NCBI RefSeq assembly: GCF_000621165.1
Contig: NZ_JHZA01000011.1
Location: forward strand, 1 to 64,000
Origin: Enterovibrio calviensis DSM 14347
GTDB taxonomy: Bacteria; Pseudomonadota; Gammaproteobacteria; Enterobacterales; Vibrionaceae
DNA: 64,000 nt
Direction of reading: 5' to 3'
Shown here in pieces: positions 40,840 through 49,382 of the stretch. Every line of letters begins with the position of its first letter. Positions within the stretch are counted from its first letter, which is position 1. The position numbers and the translations under genes were made by a program. The notes beneath the pieces are model-generated. The model searched no databases, was not told the DNA's origin, and saw nothing but the letters and a program-made list of their open reading frames with translations.

Positions 40840-41259
40840 TCACTCCCCCTGAATCGTCACCACAAGCCTTCGCGATCCCCCGTGATCACGATGTTCCCCC
40901 AAATAAACACCTTGCCACGTTCCCAGTGCTAGCCGTCCATTCGTAATGGGAATAGAAACGCTGGAGCCTAGCGTGGAAGATTTGATGTGCGCAGGCATAT
41001 CATCATCGCCTTCATAAATGTGCTCATAATACGGAGCCCGTTCTGGCACGAAAGCATTAAAGTGCGCTTCCATATCAGTGCGAACACTAGGGTCGGCATT
41101 TTCATTGAGAGTAAGGCTAGCAGAGGTGTGCTGTATGAATACGTGCGCGAGACCCACGCTTAATTCTCTTATCTGTGGAAGCTGTTGTTCAATCTCATCG
41201 GTGATCAAATGAAAGCCACGAGGTCGAGCGCGAAGGTTGATCGTTTTCTGTGCCCACAT
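40840..41259 (-). CDS. yjbQ: YjbQ family (UPF0047) protein
   Basis: A 139-residue protein of the YjbQ family, reported in some bacteria to have weak thiamin-phosphate synthase activity; the true role is unclear. The family pattern is complete: [19 protein letters not shown] with its conserved His, [20 protein letters not shown], and [17 protein letters not shown]-type C-terminus with His/Asp/Arg residues. A single-gene unit, divergent from pgi. Confidence 0.93.
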   Translation of the reverse strand: MWAQKTINLRARPRGFHLITDEIEQQLPQIRELSVGLAHVFIQHTSASLTLNENADPSVRTDMEAHFNAFVPERAPYYEHIYEGDDDMPAHIKSSTLGSSVSIPITNGRLALGTWQGVYLGEHRDHGGSRRLVVTIQGE

Positions 41260-41528
41260 TTAAAACACCTCTTGCGGTAAAAATTGGTTAAAGTCACCAT
41301 CAACAAAATAGGTGCGTCGATGGCTGTGATGCAATCACTGACCTAGCGCAACACTCGCGCCATACAAACATGACAACATGGCGGACTCAGGTTGTTCTGG
41401 AATCGAGCGAAACGACATCGTAACATGATGCGATTCTGGGGACCTTGCAACATTCACGGTCTGCCTCTGTAATACGCGGGAGGGTAGTGCCCGCGATATC
41501 AGACTCTGTCTACAAAGGAATAATAATT

Positions 41529-43181
41529 ATGTTGAAGTCCATCAATCCGACGCAAACGGCAGCGTGGAAAGCGCTTACCGCACATTTTGAAGATGCGCAG
41601 GATTTGACCCTTACTAAATTGTTTGCCAACGACGCGAACCGTTTTGATAAATTCTCTGTGAACTTCGGTGACGATATCCTTCTGGATTACTCGAAAAACC
41701 TGATCAGCGAACAAACACTCGATAAATTGTTCGCACTTGCAGACGAAATAGAGCTAAAAACTGCCATTGGTGCAATGTTTGGTGGTGACAAGATCAACCA
41801 AACAGAAGACCGCGCAGTGCTGCACACGGCTTTACGCAACCGCAGCAACACGCCGATCATGGTTGATGGCGAAGATGTCATGCCACACGTGAACGCAGTG
41901 CTTGAGAAGATGAAAGCCTTCTCTGAGCGCGTGATTGGCGGTGAGTGGAAAGGCTACACCGGCAAAGAAATTACCGACATCGTGAACATCGGTATTGGTG
42001 GTTCAGACCTTGGCCCTTACATGGTGTCAGAAGCACTGGCTGCTTACAAAACGCGCCTGAACCTGCACTTTGTGTCTAACGTTGATGGCACCCACATCGC
42101 CGAAACGTTGAAAGAGTTGAACCCAGAAACCACCTTGTTCTTGGTAGCGTCTAAAACGTTCACCACCCAAGAAACCATGACCAACGCATTGTCTGCGCGT
42201 GATTGGTTCTTGGCGAAAGCAGAAGACCAAGCACACGTGGCGAAACACTTCGCTGCGCTGTCTACTAACGCAAAATCTGTTGCGGAATTCGGTATTGATA
42301 CCGACAACATGTTTGAGTTCTGGGATTGGGTTGGCGGTCGCTACTCACTGTGGTCTGCAATTGGCCTGTCTATCTGTTTGGCGGTTGGCTACGACAACTT
42401 CATCGAGTTGCTGGCTGGCGCGCACGACATGGATAACCACTTCCAACAAGCTCCGTTCTCTGAAAACTTGCCAGTGCTATTGGCATTGATTGGTGTTTGG
42501 TACAACAACTTCTATGGCGCAGAGTCAGAAGCAATTTTGCCGTACGACCAATACCTGCACCGCTTTGCTGCGTACTTCCAGCAAGGCAACATGGAATCAA
42601 ACGGTAAGTATGTTGATCGTGACGGCCTGCCTGTTGATTACCAAACAGGCCCAATCATTTGGGGCGAGCCAGGCACTAACGGTCAGCACGCGTTCTACCA
42701 GTTGATTCACCAAGGGACCAAAATCATCCCGTGTGATTTCATTGCACCAGCAATCAGCCACAACCCACTAAGCGACCACCATCCAAAACTGATGGCGAAC
42801 TTCTTTGCTCAAACGGAAGCGTTGGCATTCGGTAAAACACGCGAGCAAGTGGAAGCTGAATTTGTCGCGGCAGGTAAAACTGCAGCAGAAGTGGCAGAGC
42901 TTGTACCGTTTAAAGTGTTCGAAGGTAACCGCCCAACTAACTCTATTTTGGTGAAGCAGATCACCCCTCGCACGCTAGGTAACTTGATTGCGATGTATGA
43001 GCACAAGATCTTCGCACAAGGCGTTATCTGGAACATCTTCAGCTTCGATCAGTGGGGCGTAGAGCTAGGTAAACAACTGGCAAACCAAATCTTGCCAGAA
43101 CTTGCAGATCAAGAAGCCGTTGCAAGCCATGACAGCTCAACCAACGGTTTGATTAACGCGTTCAAACAATGGCGCGCATAA
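41529..43181 (+). CDS. pgi: Glucose-6-phosphate isomerase
   Basis: Pgi interconverts glucose-6-phosphate and fructose-6-phosphate. The 550-residue protein carries [17 protein letters not shown], the [13 protein letters not shown] phosphate site, the catalytic Glu in QGNMESNGK and the His in [14 protein letters not shown] terminal Lys lies in [13 protein letters not shown]. The ATG at 41529 has AAAGGA 13 bases upstream and gives the usual [10 protein letters not shown] start; the longer frame upstream is not used. A strong terminator follows. Confidence 0.98.
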   Translation: MLKSINPTQTAAWKALTAHFEDAQDLTLTKLFANDANRFDKFSVNFGDDILLDYSKNLISEQTLDKLFALADEIELKTAIGAMFGGDKINQTEDRAVLHTALRNRSNTPIMVDGEDVMPHVNAVLEKMKAFSERVIGGEWKGYTGKEITDIVNIGIGGSDLGPYMVSEALAAYKTRLNLHFVSNVDGTHIAETLKELNPETTLFLVASKTFTTQETMTNALSARDWFLAKAEDQAHVAKHFAALSTNAKSVAEFGIDTDNMFEFWDWVGGRYSLWSAIGLSICLAVGYDNFIELLAGAHDMDNHFQQAPFSENLPVLLALIGVWYNNFYGAESEAILPYDQYLHRFAAYFQQGNMESNGKYVDRDGLPVDYQTGPIIWGEPGTNGQHAFYQLIHQGTKIIPCDFIAPAISHNPLSDHHPKLMANFFAQTEALAFGKTREQVEAEFVAAGKTAAEVAELVPFKVFEGNRPTNSILVKQITPRTLGNLIAMYEHKIFAQGVIWNIFSFDQWGVELGKQLANQILPELADQEAVASHDSSTNGLINAFKQWRA

Positions 43182-43203
43182 TCTTTCTGGTTCAGTAAGA
43201 AAC

Positions 43204-43233
43204 AAAAAACGCCGCATTTAGCGGCGTTTTTTT
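43204..43233 (+). terminator. Terminator after pgi
   Basis: AAAAAACGCCGC / GCGGCGTTTTTT around ATTTA, ending in seven T residues. It may also serve the converging cheX gene. Confidence 0.94.
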
Positions 43234-43281
43234 GTCTTCGTGAAAGGCTATTTGAGCAACGCCCCCCATTAAAACACGTGA

Positions 43282-43743
43282 TTAATCGAAGCAAATTTCG
43301 ATATAAGCGCGACCAAACTCTGAATCAAAAGGCATCAGAATAATTTGACCATCACTTTTATGGGTAATGGTGTGCTCTTTGCCTGAAACAACAATCGGTG
43401 TTGCCATTTCGAAGTCAAAACCTTTCTCAGCAAGAATGCGTTTTGCACCGCCAGTTACCATATTGGTGATTTCACCCACCATATCGGTAACATCAGCATC
43501 AATAGACGTTGGGCGCTCACCCAGCATACGGCTCATGATTTCCAATGCGAGTTCTTCTTCGAACGTGACAGAAAGAGAGCCTTTAGTCTTAGGACCAACC
43601 ATACCAATCAAACCTGAAACGTCGCCTTTCGCGATTTCAGTTCTTTTAACTTGTGGCTTCTTTGGCGTAATGTCTAGCTGCGCCATGGTAGTGAGCACGT
43701 TAACCAATGAAGACAAAAATGGGTTTACAAATTCAGCGCGCAT
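43282..43743 (-). CDS. cheX: CheX-type chemotaxis phosphatase family protein
   Basis: A 153-residue cytoplasmic protein of the CheC/CheX/FliY phosphatase superfamily. The single catalytic E-x2-N pair appears in DMVGEITNMVTGGAKRIL (near residues 90-100), as in CheX, which dephosphorylates CheY-P. The SGLIGMVGPKTKGSLSVTF and MLGERP segments fit the fold. It is away from any chemotaxis operon, beside zur. Stand-alone CheX homologues of this type are frequent in Vibrio, and the response regulator served is not evident. Confidence 0.85.
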   Translation of the reverse strand: MRAEFVNPFLSSLVNVLTTMAQLDITPKKPQVKRTEIAKGDVSGLIGMVGPKTKGSLSVTFEEELALEIMSRMLGERPTSIDADVTDMVGEITNMVTGGAKRILAEKGFDFEMATPIVVSGKEHTITHKSDGQIILMPFDSEFGRAYIEICFD

Positions 43744-43760
43744 AATCCTTAATCACCGTC

Positions 43761-44219
43761 CTACTGCATTTTATGTGTAGCCAACTGGCAAGCGTGGCAT
43801 GTTCCATGTGTTTCAATTACATGATGGCTCACAACAAAGCCAACGTGATTCGCCTTCTTTTGAAGGGCGTTGGATAGGGTATCTGCATGACACTCTTCTA
43901 CCGCGCCGCACGAATCACAAATTAGAAGTTGAGAACAATGTTGCTCATGGCCGGGCAGACAGCAAGCAATAAAGCTATTCGTTGACTCAACTTTGTGCAC
44001 AAAGCCTTGAGAAAGCAAAAAATCGAGCGCTCGGTACACTGTGGGTGGTTTCGCCTGAGGCTCAACCTCTCTTAATACATCCAATAAATCATACGCACTG
44101 ATCGCGCGCTTACTTTGAATGATAATTTCATATACTCGCTCCCTTTGTGTCGTCAATCGAACACCACGTTGTTCGCATAACGACTGAGCACGGGCAATGA
44201 GTTGCGAATGATTGGCCAT
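43761..44219 (-). CDS. zur: Zinc uptake regulator Zur (Fur family)
   Basis: Zur represses zinc import genes when zinc is plentiful. The 152-residue protein has an N-terminal winged helix (RLTTQRERVYEIII, PPTVYRALDFLLSQG) and a metal domain. The structural zinc ligands are two C-x2-C pairs (LICDSCGAV and HGTCHACQL), with further Cys/His in FIACCLPGHEQHC. The cysteine pattern and the missing HHDH motif point to Zur rather than Fur. It precedes cheX by 17 bp. Confidence 0.93.
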   Translation of the reverse strand: MANHSQLIARAQSLCEQRGVRLTTQRERVYEIIIQSKRAISAYDLLDVLREVEPQAKPPTVYRALDFLLSQGFVHKVESTNSFIACCLPGHEQHCSQLLICDSCGAVEECHADTLSNALQKKANHVGFVVSHHVIETHGTCHACQLATHKMQ

Positions 44220-44445
44220 ATGACCTCAAAAATCAGGCTTAAGGCTTCATTCTATCACAGCAAATTAAACGCGCACCCGCTAGGCCGTGATGGGGGTTTA
44301 TCTTTCATCATTGTAGATGATAGAAATGCATCAAAATGCGCGAAAATGCGTTCTAGCACGTAAAGTTTGCACGTAATTTATCGTTAGGTGGTCATTGGTA
44401 GATAGCCAGCCAGTGCGGAAGCATTAACACCGAGCATTATTCGTT

Positions 44446-45012
44446 TTATTGAATATGCGTGTGCTCACGGCAAATGAGTGTTCCGAAATCCTCAATCAAC
44501 GTCTCTTTCGTCAGTTCGCAATAAAAGTGTCCATCAGACATCGGTGAGTGAAATTGACATGTTTTACACAGGCCAAAACTCGCTGATTGTGTGCTGCGTT
44601 GTATGTCCCGCAACAAGGTTTCCAGCTGTGTTTTTAATTGTGCGCTTCCATCCCCCAGCGTTTCTAGACCTTGCTTCAGAGAAGCCGGAGGAATGGCTTT
44701 TTTCGCCACAGCCTCACCCTGAGGCGTCAACACCAAGTGGGAAACACGACGATCGTTCGGATCTTTCTCTTTGGTGAGGTAGCCCTTTGCTTCCAAAAGA
44801 GAAATGGATTGCGATGTTGTGCCTTTGGTAATGCCCAAAAACTCGGTTACGGCTGCGGGCGTATCGCTGTATTTGTTACAACGAGACAAATAGTAAATCA
44901 CCTCAAGATGCACGGGGTGTAGACCATGTTCGACGCCGACGAGTCGCACTTCATTGCGATACAAGGTCGTGATGCGTTCAAGGATGTCACAGATAGGATC
45001 GATATCGTTCAT
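44446..45012 (-). CDS. MarR family regulator with C-terminal cysteine cluster
   Basis: A 188-residue winged-helix protein of the MarR type. The helix-turn-helix lies about residues 35-100 (AAVTEFLGITKGTTSQSISLLEAKGYL, then DPNDRRVSHLVLTPQG forming the wing). Unusually the last 45 residues add four cysteines spaced C-x2-C-x12-C-x15-C, which could bind zinc or an iron-sulfur cluster, or act as a thiol sensor. I start at the ATG at 45012, with GAAGTGAG upstream; the longer frame crosses the probable operator. It is divergent from an unknown periplasmic protein plus DUF2024 pair, which it most likely controls through the palindrome between them. Confidence 0.85.
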   Translation of the reverse strand: MNDIDPICDILERITTLYRNEVRLVGVEHGLHPVHLEVIYYLSRCNKYSDTPAAVTEFLGITKGTTSQSISLLEAKGYLTKEKDPNDRRVSHLVLTPQGEAVAKKAIPPASLKQGLETLGDGSAQLKTQLETLLRDIQRSTQSASFGLCKTCQFHSPMSDGHFYCELTKETLIEDFGTLICREHTHIQ

Positions 45013-45088
45013 GCTCACTTCTTTTTGAAAATGGTTTTTTGTCGAAACTATGTTGACAAGCATAGCAGGATCTCTACACTGATTAAAA

Positions 45089-45103
45089 GTTTCGATACGA
45101 AAC
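45089..45103. promoter_or_regulatory. Candidate operator of the MarR-type regulator
   Basis: GTTTCG-ATA-CGAAAC is a perfect 6-bp inverted repeat 22 bp before the periplasmic-protein gene. A related half-site, TCGAAAC, occurs about 45 bp to the left near the regulator gene. The position suits autorepression and control of the divergent pair. Confidence 0.6.
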
Positions 45104-45127
45104 CAAATCAAAGAGAAGGAATTTATG

Positions 45128-45865
45128 ATGAAAAAAACTGCACTCGTCTTACTTGCACTTTCGTTCAGTACCTCGGCTATCGCACACCAAGATGTGCATG
45201 AAGGTCATATTGTTAGTGACAAGAAAGACGGCATAAGCCCTACGTTCGACATTGTTCATGCAAAAGTCGTTAAGAATGGAACGTCACTGACATTTCAAAC
45301 AGCCGTTGTTGGAGAGGCTGGAAAGGAGAAACCTGAATCGGTAGGCCAATTAGCGGGCTCCGAAGTGTATAGCTATGTCTGGCCAACCGCGCTTAACTCC
45401 GCGGACATTGGTTTTGATAAAGACAAAGGCGTAGTTGCTTTAGCGGTTACAGCGCATCCCGATTTTGACGATACACCACGCTACGACGAAAACCGCGATG
45501 GCGATAACGCCAATGACGGCAACGTATGGCATTCTCATTGGGTGGTACTCACCGAGGACAAACTGTGCCCTGGTGGTTTGAAAGTAAGAGATATTCCGAA
45601 AGGAGCATCGCCGACGGTGCCTTTGACTTGGCCTGAACTTCCTATTTATATCGATAGCCCCGGCTATGAACCGCACTTCGCGAAAACGGAGTTAACCGTC
45701 GACGTGCCAACCAAAGATATTCAATTCAAAGACAACTTTAATTTTGATGCCGTTACCGCTGTGCTCAAGGTCAATGATAGCGTGCACAACCCGCTGCTTT
45801 GTGTCACAGGTGTGGATGACATTGCCTCGGGCGATTTGTCATTGCCCGGCGTTGTGAAAAGGTAA
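45128..45865 (+). CDS. Exported protein of unknown function
   Basis: I do not recognise this family. The 245-residue precursor has a clear signal peptide (MKKTALVLLALSFSTSAIA), then a His-containing start (HQDVHEGHIVSD). The body is mostly beta, with several conserved-looking features: HPDFDDTPRYDENRDGDNANDG, which resembles an acidic metal-binding loop, and NVWHSHWVVL. There are two cysteines in the mature chain (LCPGG and LLCVTG), possibly a disulfide. The ATG at 45128 has AGAAGGA seven bases away; one codon earlier is possible. It begins a two-gene operon with DUF2024, 11 bp apart, divergent from a MarR regulator. Confidence 0.8.
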   Translation: MKKTALVLLALSFSTSAIAHQDVHEGHIVSDKKDGISPTFDIVHAKVVKNGTSLTFQTAVVGEAGKEKPESVGQLAGSEVYSYVWPTALNSADIGFDKDKGVVALAVTAHPDFDDTPRYDENRDGDNANDGNVWHSHWVVLTEDKLCPGGLKVRDIPKGASPTVPLTWPELPIYIDSPGYEPHFAKTELTVDVPTKDIQFKDNFNFDAVTAVLKVNDSVHNPLLCVTGVDDIASGDLSLPGVVKR

Positions 45866-45876
45866 GGAGAGAGAAT

Positions 45877-46137
45877 ATGGCGATACATGTTTACGACACT
45901 TACGCGACAGCATCTTCAGGCAAAATCCTGCATTTCGATGTGTTGATGAGAACAAAAGATGACGATCTTGCGGTGAAATACGCCAAAGCATGGTTGGCAG
46001 AGATTGGTGAGGCTGACGCCACAGTGAAATCCGGAAATTGCGCATTTTGCCACACCACGGCAGATCTCCCGCAATATGACCAAGCGTTTAGCCAGAAAGG
46101 TTATGCCATCTATAAATTGGAAGGGTGCCCAGACTAG
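45877..46137 (+). CDS. DUF2024 family protein
   Basis: An 86-residue cytoplasmic protein of the DUF2024 family (HVYDTYATASSGKILHFDVLM is its usual start). The family's C-x2-CH motif appears as NCAFCHTT near residue 60, and another cysteine lies near the C-terminus (EGCPD). Although CAFCH resembles a haem c motif, there is no signal peptide, so a cytochrome is unlikely; metal binding is possible. Function unknown. Translated from the same transcript as the exported protein before it, and followed by a terminator. Confidence 0.85.
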   Translation: MAIHVYDTYATASSGKILHFDVLMRTKDDDLAVKYAKAWLAEIGEADATVKSGNCAFCHTTADLPQYDQAFSQKGYAIYKLEGCPD

Positions 46138-46161
46138 GCAGAGAACAAAAGCGAGTTGAAT

Positions 46162-46193
46162 AAAAAATCCCTGAGCCAGACTCAGGGATTTTT
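46162..46193. terminator. Terminator between DUF2024 and porin genes
   Basis: AAAATCCCTGAG / CTCAGGGATTTT around CCAGA with T tracts on both strands. It separates converging genes. Confidence 0.9.
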
Positions 46194-46232
46194 GTGCTTC
46201 AAACGGGTTACCCGTTTAGAGCCTTGACAAGA

Positions 46233-47198
46233 TTATAGGTAGTAACGTACGCCCAGTTTCCACTGGTTGTTGTCTTCCTCAGAGCCATCTAGACCAAACT
46301 GGTAACCACCAAAACCCACGAAGGTTTGAGTGAACTTGTATTCAGCTTGAAGTGCCGCTGTTTCATAAACAGAGCTGTCTTTTTTCTCGTCGGTCACAGA
46401 CTCGTAGTTCGCGATTAGGTTTACACCGTTGCTCAGTGCGTAGCCTGCCAGAAACTCCATCGCGTTGGTTTCTGCTAGATCCTGAATCATGTACTCACCC
46501 ATTGAGTAAGCTCCTGAAACATAGAGACCTTTACCCCATGATCCGTAGCTTGCGCTGACGATGTGTGATTCAGCAACGATAGTACCTACATCACCCGTGG
46601 TGAAGGCGTAATTAACAGCGAATGCTGAGATGTTGTAGCTGATGGCTGCCTGCAGACGCGCTTCATAGTCGTCATGCGCGCCTTGCCAGCCGCCAGACAG
46701 TGTCAAAGCTTGAGACTCACCCAGTGCCAGCGTGTTGGTGTAGCTCACCATCTTGTCAGCACGGCCAGTGCCCAGATTGGCGTGGTCGCTGTAGGTGAAA
46801 TCGTTAGCGAAAGCGATAGGTTTGTCAGTGGTTGCAACTGCATTGTAGTAAGGTGCCCACTGGGTACCCACAACCACACGGCCAGCGTCTTCGTGGGTCA
46901 GACCAACGTAGCCAAGACGAGTAGTGAATGCATTTTCACTGTTGGTCAAGTAGTTCAGCGCCCACTCACCTTTTGCATCAGCAACGAAACCATTGCCCAT
47001 GTCTTGAGTTGCGTTGAAGTTTAAACGTGGTGATGCAGAGATAACTTCTAGCTCACCTTTTTCTGAATCGCTCAGTGCGACAGACACGTGACCGCCGATC
47101 GCGAATGTAGAGCCGTCTGCATTATAAAGCTCGACTGCAACCGCTTGAGATGTGAAAACAGAAGTGGCGATAGCAATAGCGAGTAGTTTCTTATTCAT
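46233..47198 (-). CDS. Gram-negative porin, OmpU/OmpT-like
   Basis: A 321-residue outer-membrane porin precursor with signal peptide (NKKLLAIAIATSVFTSQAVA) and a 16-strand general-porin pattern. ELYNADGSTFAIGGHVSVALS and the RVVVGTQWAPYYNAV loop-3 region resemble Vibrio OmpU/OmpT. It ends KLGVRYYL, with Leu in place of the usual C-terminal Phe. OmpU and OmpT are hard to separate by eye, so no symbol is given. A 525-bp upstream region suggests complex regulation. Confidence 0.9.
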   Translation of the reverse strand: MNKKLLAIAIATSVFTSQAVAVELYNADGSTFAIGGHVSVALSDSEKGELEVISASPRLNFNATQDMGNGFVADAKGEWALNYLTNSENAFTTRLGYVGLTHEDAGRVVVGTQWAPYYNAVATTDKPIAFANDFTYSDHANLGTGRADKMVSYTNTLALGESQALTLSGGWQGAHDDYEARLQAAISYNISAFAVNYAFTTGDVGTIVAESHIVSASYGSWGKGLYVSGAYSMGEYMIQDLAETNAMEFLAGYALSNGVNLIANYESVTDEKKDSSVYETAALQAEYKFTQTFVGFGGYQFGLDGSEEDNNQWKLGVRYYL

Positions 47199-47768
47199 TG
47201 TTTTTATTCCGTATAATTAATCGTCTGTTAGGTCCAAAACAGCTCAAAAGCGTCAAAGTTGCTCATGATTTGTTAACAGGTTCGCATCGAATGTATGCCA
47301 TAACTGACTGATTTAACTCATAAAACAATGTAAAGGAATGAAAAATATCCTGAATTCATTACCTTTCAATGGGTTGCAATGAACTGAGTAGCGCTAAATT
47401 TATTCTGTCACTCGTGTTTTTTATTTGTTTCACATTAGTTGTTTGGGTTGCGTAAAGACTGCAATCAAACTGCGATGGAGTAGAGCTTTGTGTGAAAATG
47501 ATGACGAAGTGCTACATGATGTTTTGCGATTGGTCTTGCTGGTTTTGACGATTTTGACGGAGAGATAAATTTACGCTGACTAAATTTGAAGCGCTTGATG
47601 GCGGTATGTATAATCCCGCCTCCCAAGCTCGCACGCTCTTTTCGTGTCCCCTGTTTTGTCCCTTGGGGGACATTTTGGGGACAAAAAGCGAGTCACCATT
47701 GAGATTTATTTTTCTTCGCTATAGTGGAATGTATAGCTAAGACGCTGAAATTTAGTGAGAAATTAACT
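47199..47768. promoter_or_regulatory. Divergent porin / dusA upstream region
   Basis: This 570-bp gap holds the porin promoter (leftward) and the dusA promoter (TATAGT near 47720 is a likely -10). I see no small gene. A nested inverted repeat lies at 47645-47683. The AT-rich left half could bind regulators such as CRP, but I find no site good enough to name. Confidence 0.5.
47645..47683. repeat. Nested inverted repeat upstream of dusA
   Basis: TGTCCCC (47645-47651) pairs with GGGGACA (47677-47683), and inside it TGTCCC (47657-47662) pairs with GGGACA (47667-47672) around TTGG. The arms are also direct repeats of each other. It is not followed by a T tract, so it is not an ordinary terminator. 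Confidence 0.85.
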
Positions 47769-48749
47769 ATGTATCCTACTGCCCGCTTTTCTGTCGCTCC
47801 GATGCTGGATTGGACTGACCGTCATTGCCGTTACTTCCACCGTATTTTGTCGAAGAATGCGTTGCTCTATACCGAGATGGTGACAACGGGCGCGATCATT
47901 CATGGCAAAGGCGACTTCTTGCTGTTCAACGAAGAAGAGCACCCTGTTGCGTTGCAGTTGGGCGGTTCAAACCCAGCAGATCTGGCGACCTGTGCCAAGT
48001 TGGCGGTTGAGCGTGGCTACGACGAAATTAACCTGAATGTCGGCTGTCCATCAGATCGCGTGCAGAACGGCCGTTTTGGTGCGTGCTTGATGGGTGAAGC
48101 TGAATTGGTGGCGCAGTGTGTGTCAGCAATGAAAGAAGTGGTGGATATTCCCGTTACGGTGAAAACCCGCATTGGTATCGATGACCAAGACAGCTACGAG
48201 TTCTTGGTGGATTTCGTGCGCACGGTTAACGAGAAATCAGGCTGTGATAATTTCACGATCCACGCGCGTAAAGCGTGGCTTTCTGGCCTGAGTCCGAAAG
48301 AAAACCGTGAAATTCCGCCTTTGGATTACCCGCGTGTTTACCAATTGAAGAAAGATTTCCCGCACCTGACCATGGGCATTAATGGTGGCATTAAATCCCT
48401 TGATGAAGCGGAAGAGCACCTGAAATTTATGGACGGTGTGATGATTGGCCGCGAAGCGTACCAAAGCCCGTACATGCTGGCTGAAGTGGATAACCGTTTG
48501 TTTGGTGGCAATGCGCCAATCATTAAACGCAGCGATGCGGTGAAAGCGATGTTCCCATATATCGAAGAGCAACTGAGCAAAGGTTCTTACCTTAACCACA
48601 TCAGTCGTCACATGCTGGGCATGTTCCAAAATATGCCGGGTGCGCGTCAATGGCGTCGTTACATCAGTGAAAACGCACACAAGCCGGGATCTGGCGTGGA
48701 AGTGCTTGAAGCTGCATTGGCGAAAATCCCTGCCGAATTGAACGTATAA
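47769..48749 (+). CDS. dusA: tRNA-dihydrouridine(20/20a) synthase DusA
   Basis: DusA is an FMN enzyme that reduces U20 and U20a in tRNA D loops. The 326-residue TIM-barrel protein matches E. coli DusA throughout: [34 protein letters not shown] with the catalytic Cys in [22 protein letters not shown] and [15 protein letters not shown] start at the ATG at 47769; a 15-codon upstream extension is not seen in relatives. Intact, with no element inserted, although dusA is a known integration site. pspG follows on its own promoter. Confidence 0.97.
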   Translation: MYPTARFSVAPMLDWTDRHCRYFHRILSKNALLYTEMVTTGAIIHGKGDFLLFNEEEHPVALQLGGSNPADLATCAKLAVERGYDEINLNVGCPSDRVQNGRFGACLMGEAELVAQCVSAMKEVVDIPVTVKTRIGIDDQDSYEFLVDFVRTVNEKSGCDNFTIHARKAWLSGLSPKENREIPPLDYPRVYQLKKDFPHLTMGINGGIKSLDEAEEHLKFMDGVMIGREAYQSPYMLAEVDNRLFGGNAPIIKRSDAVKAMFPYIEEQLSKGSYLNHISRHMLGMFQNMPGARQWRRYISENAHKPGSGVEVLEAALAKIPAELNV

Positions 48750-48820
48750 ACACACAGTTATTATGAAATAACATGTGGTTAAAAATACCGCATAAGTTGG
48801 TGTGATTTACCAAATATTCG

Positions 48821-48855
48821 AAGGCGTTATCCATTATGGATAACGCCTTTTTTAT
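48821..48855 (+). terminator. Terminator after dusA
   Basis: A 13-bp perfect stem (AAGGCGTTATCCA with its complement) around TTA, then six T residues. Confidence 0.94.
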
Positions 48856-48882
48856 TATCTATATGATAAATATAGATAATAA
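48852..48882. repeat. Perfect 13-bp AT-rich inverted repeat before the pspG promoter
   Basis: TTATTATCTATAT and its exact complement are separated by GATAA. The repeat starts in the T tract of the dusA terminator and ends four bases before the -24 element of the sigma-54 promoter. Confidence 0.85.
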
Positions 48883-48885
48883 AAG

Positions 48886-48901
48886 TTGGCCTGCTTCATG
48901 C
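48886..48901 (+). promoter_or_regulatory. Sigma-54 promoter of pspG
   Basis: TTGGCCTGCTTCATGC has the invariant GG and GC doublets with exactly ten bases between them, as sigma-54 (-24/-12) promoters require. pspG is a PspF/sigma-54 target in E. coli. The start codon lies 51 bases downstream. Confidence 0.82.
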
Positions 48902-48951
48902 AATACCGATATCAGTATAAGAAAAGTCACTGAGTACCTTAGGAGGGTCTG

Positions 48952-49218
48952 ATGATTGAGTTTCTATTTCTGGTGGGATTCACCATTGCATTGTTAGCTA
49001 CAGGGATCAGCTTTATCGGTGTGATTGCGGCGATGGTTGTTGGTTTTGTCGTCATGGCGTTGGCCGGTATGATCGGATTAGTGTTTAAGATGCTGCCGTG
49101 GATCCTCTTGATTGCCGTTGTGATTTGGTTGCTGAAAGGGCGTGATAAAACGGCACAAAATGCCCGTGATTACTGCTACAAACGCTCACGCCGTAATGCA
49201 AGAGCGCGTAGATACTAA
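48952..49218 (+). CDS. pspG: Phage shock protein G
   Basis: PspG is an inner-membrane effector of the phage-shock response to envelope stress. The 88-residue protein has three hydrophobic segments (FLFLVGFTIALLATGISFIG, IAAMVVGFVVMALAGMIGL and LPWILLIAVVIWLL) and a basic C-terminal tail (RRNARARRY) similar to E. coli PspG. It follows dusA as in E. coli. AGGAGG precedes the start, and a sigma-54 promoter lies upstream, so PspF control is expected; pspF itself is not in the window. Confidence 0.92.
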   Translation: MIEFLFLVGFTIALLATGISFIGVIAAMVVGFVVMALAGMIGLVFKMLPWILLIAVVIWLLKGRDKTAQNARDYCYKRSRRNARARRY

Positions 49219-49239
49219 GTGATACTGTGCATGAAAATG

Positions 49240-49258
49240 AGGGGGTATACCCCCTTAT
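49240..49258 (+). terminator. Hairpin after pspG
   Basis: GGGGG-TATA-CCCCC with flanking A/T pairs, 21 bp after the pspG stop. The downstream T content is low, so termination may rely on the next hairpin. Confidence 0.5.
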
Positions 49259-49281
49259 TGTTGTCTAGGTTTATATTGATG

Positions 49282-49319
49282 ATTCCGCATAAAAATCCGG
49301 CAGTTTGTGCGGAATTTTT
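49282..49319 (+). terminator. Second hairpin with T tract after pspG
   Basis: ATTCCGCA pairs with TGCGGAAT across an 18-base loop and runs into TTTT. It probably completes termination of pspG before the next gene. Confidence 0.6.
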
Positions 49320-49382
49320 GTATCAGTTTTGCTATAGTGCTCGCAAACCATAAACCGAAAAATGTTAGGCGGAGCCCTTTCA

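Noticed and set aside
46021-46080. DUF2024 protein as a cytochrome c because of its CAFCH motif
   Set aside because: There is no signal peptide, and the motif is a family feature of a cytoplasmic protein.
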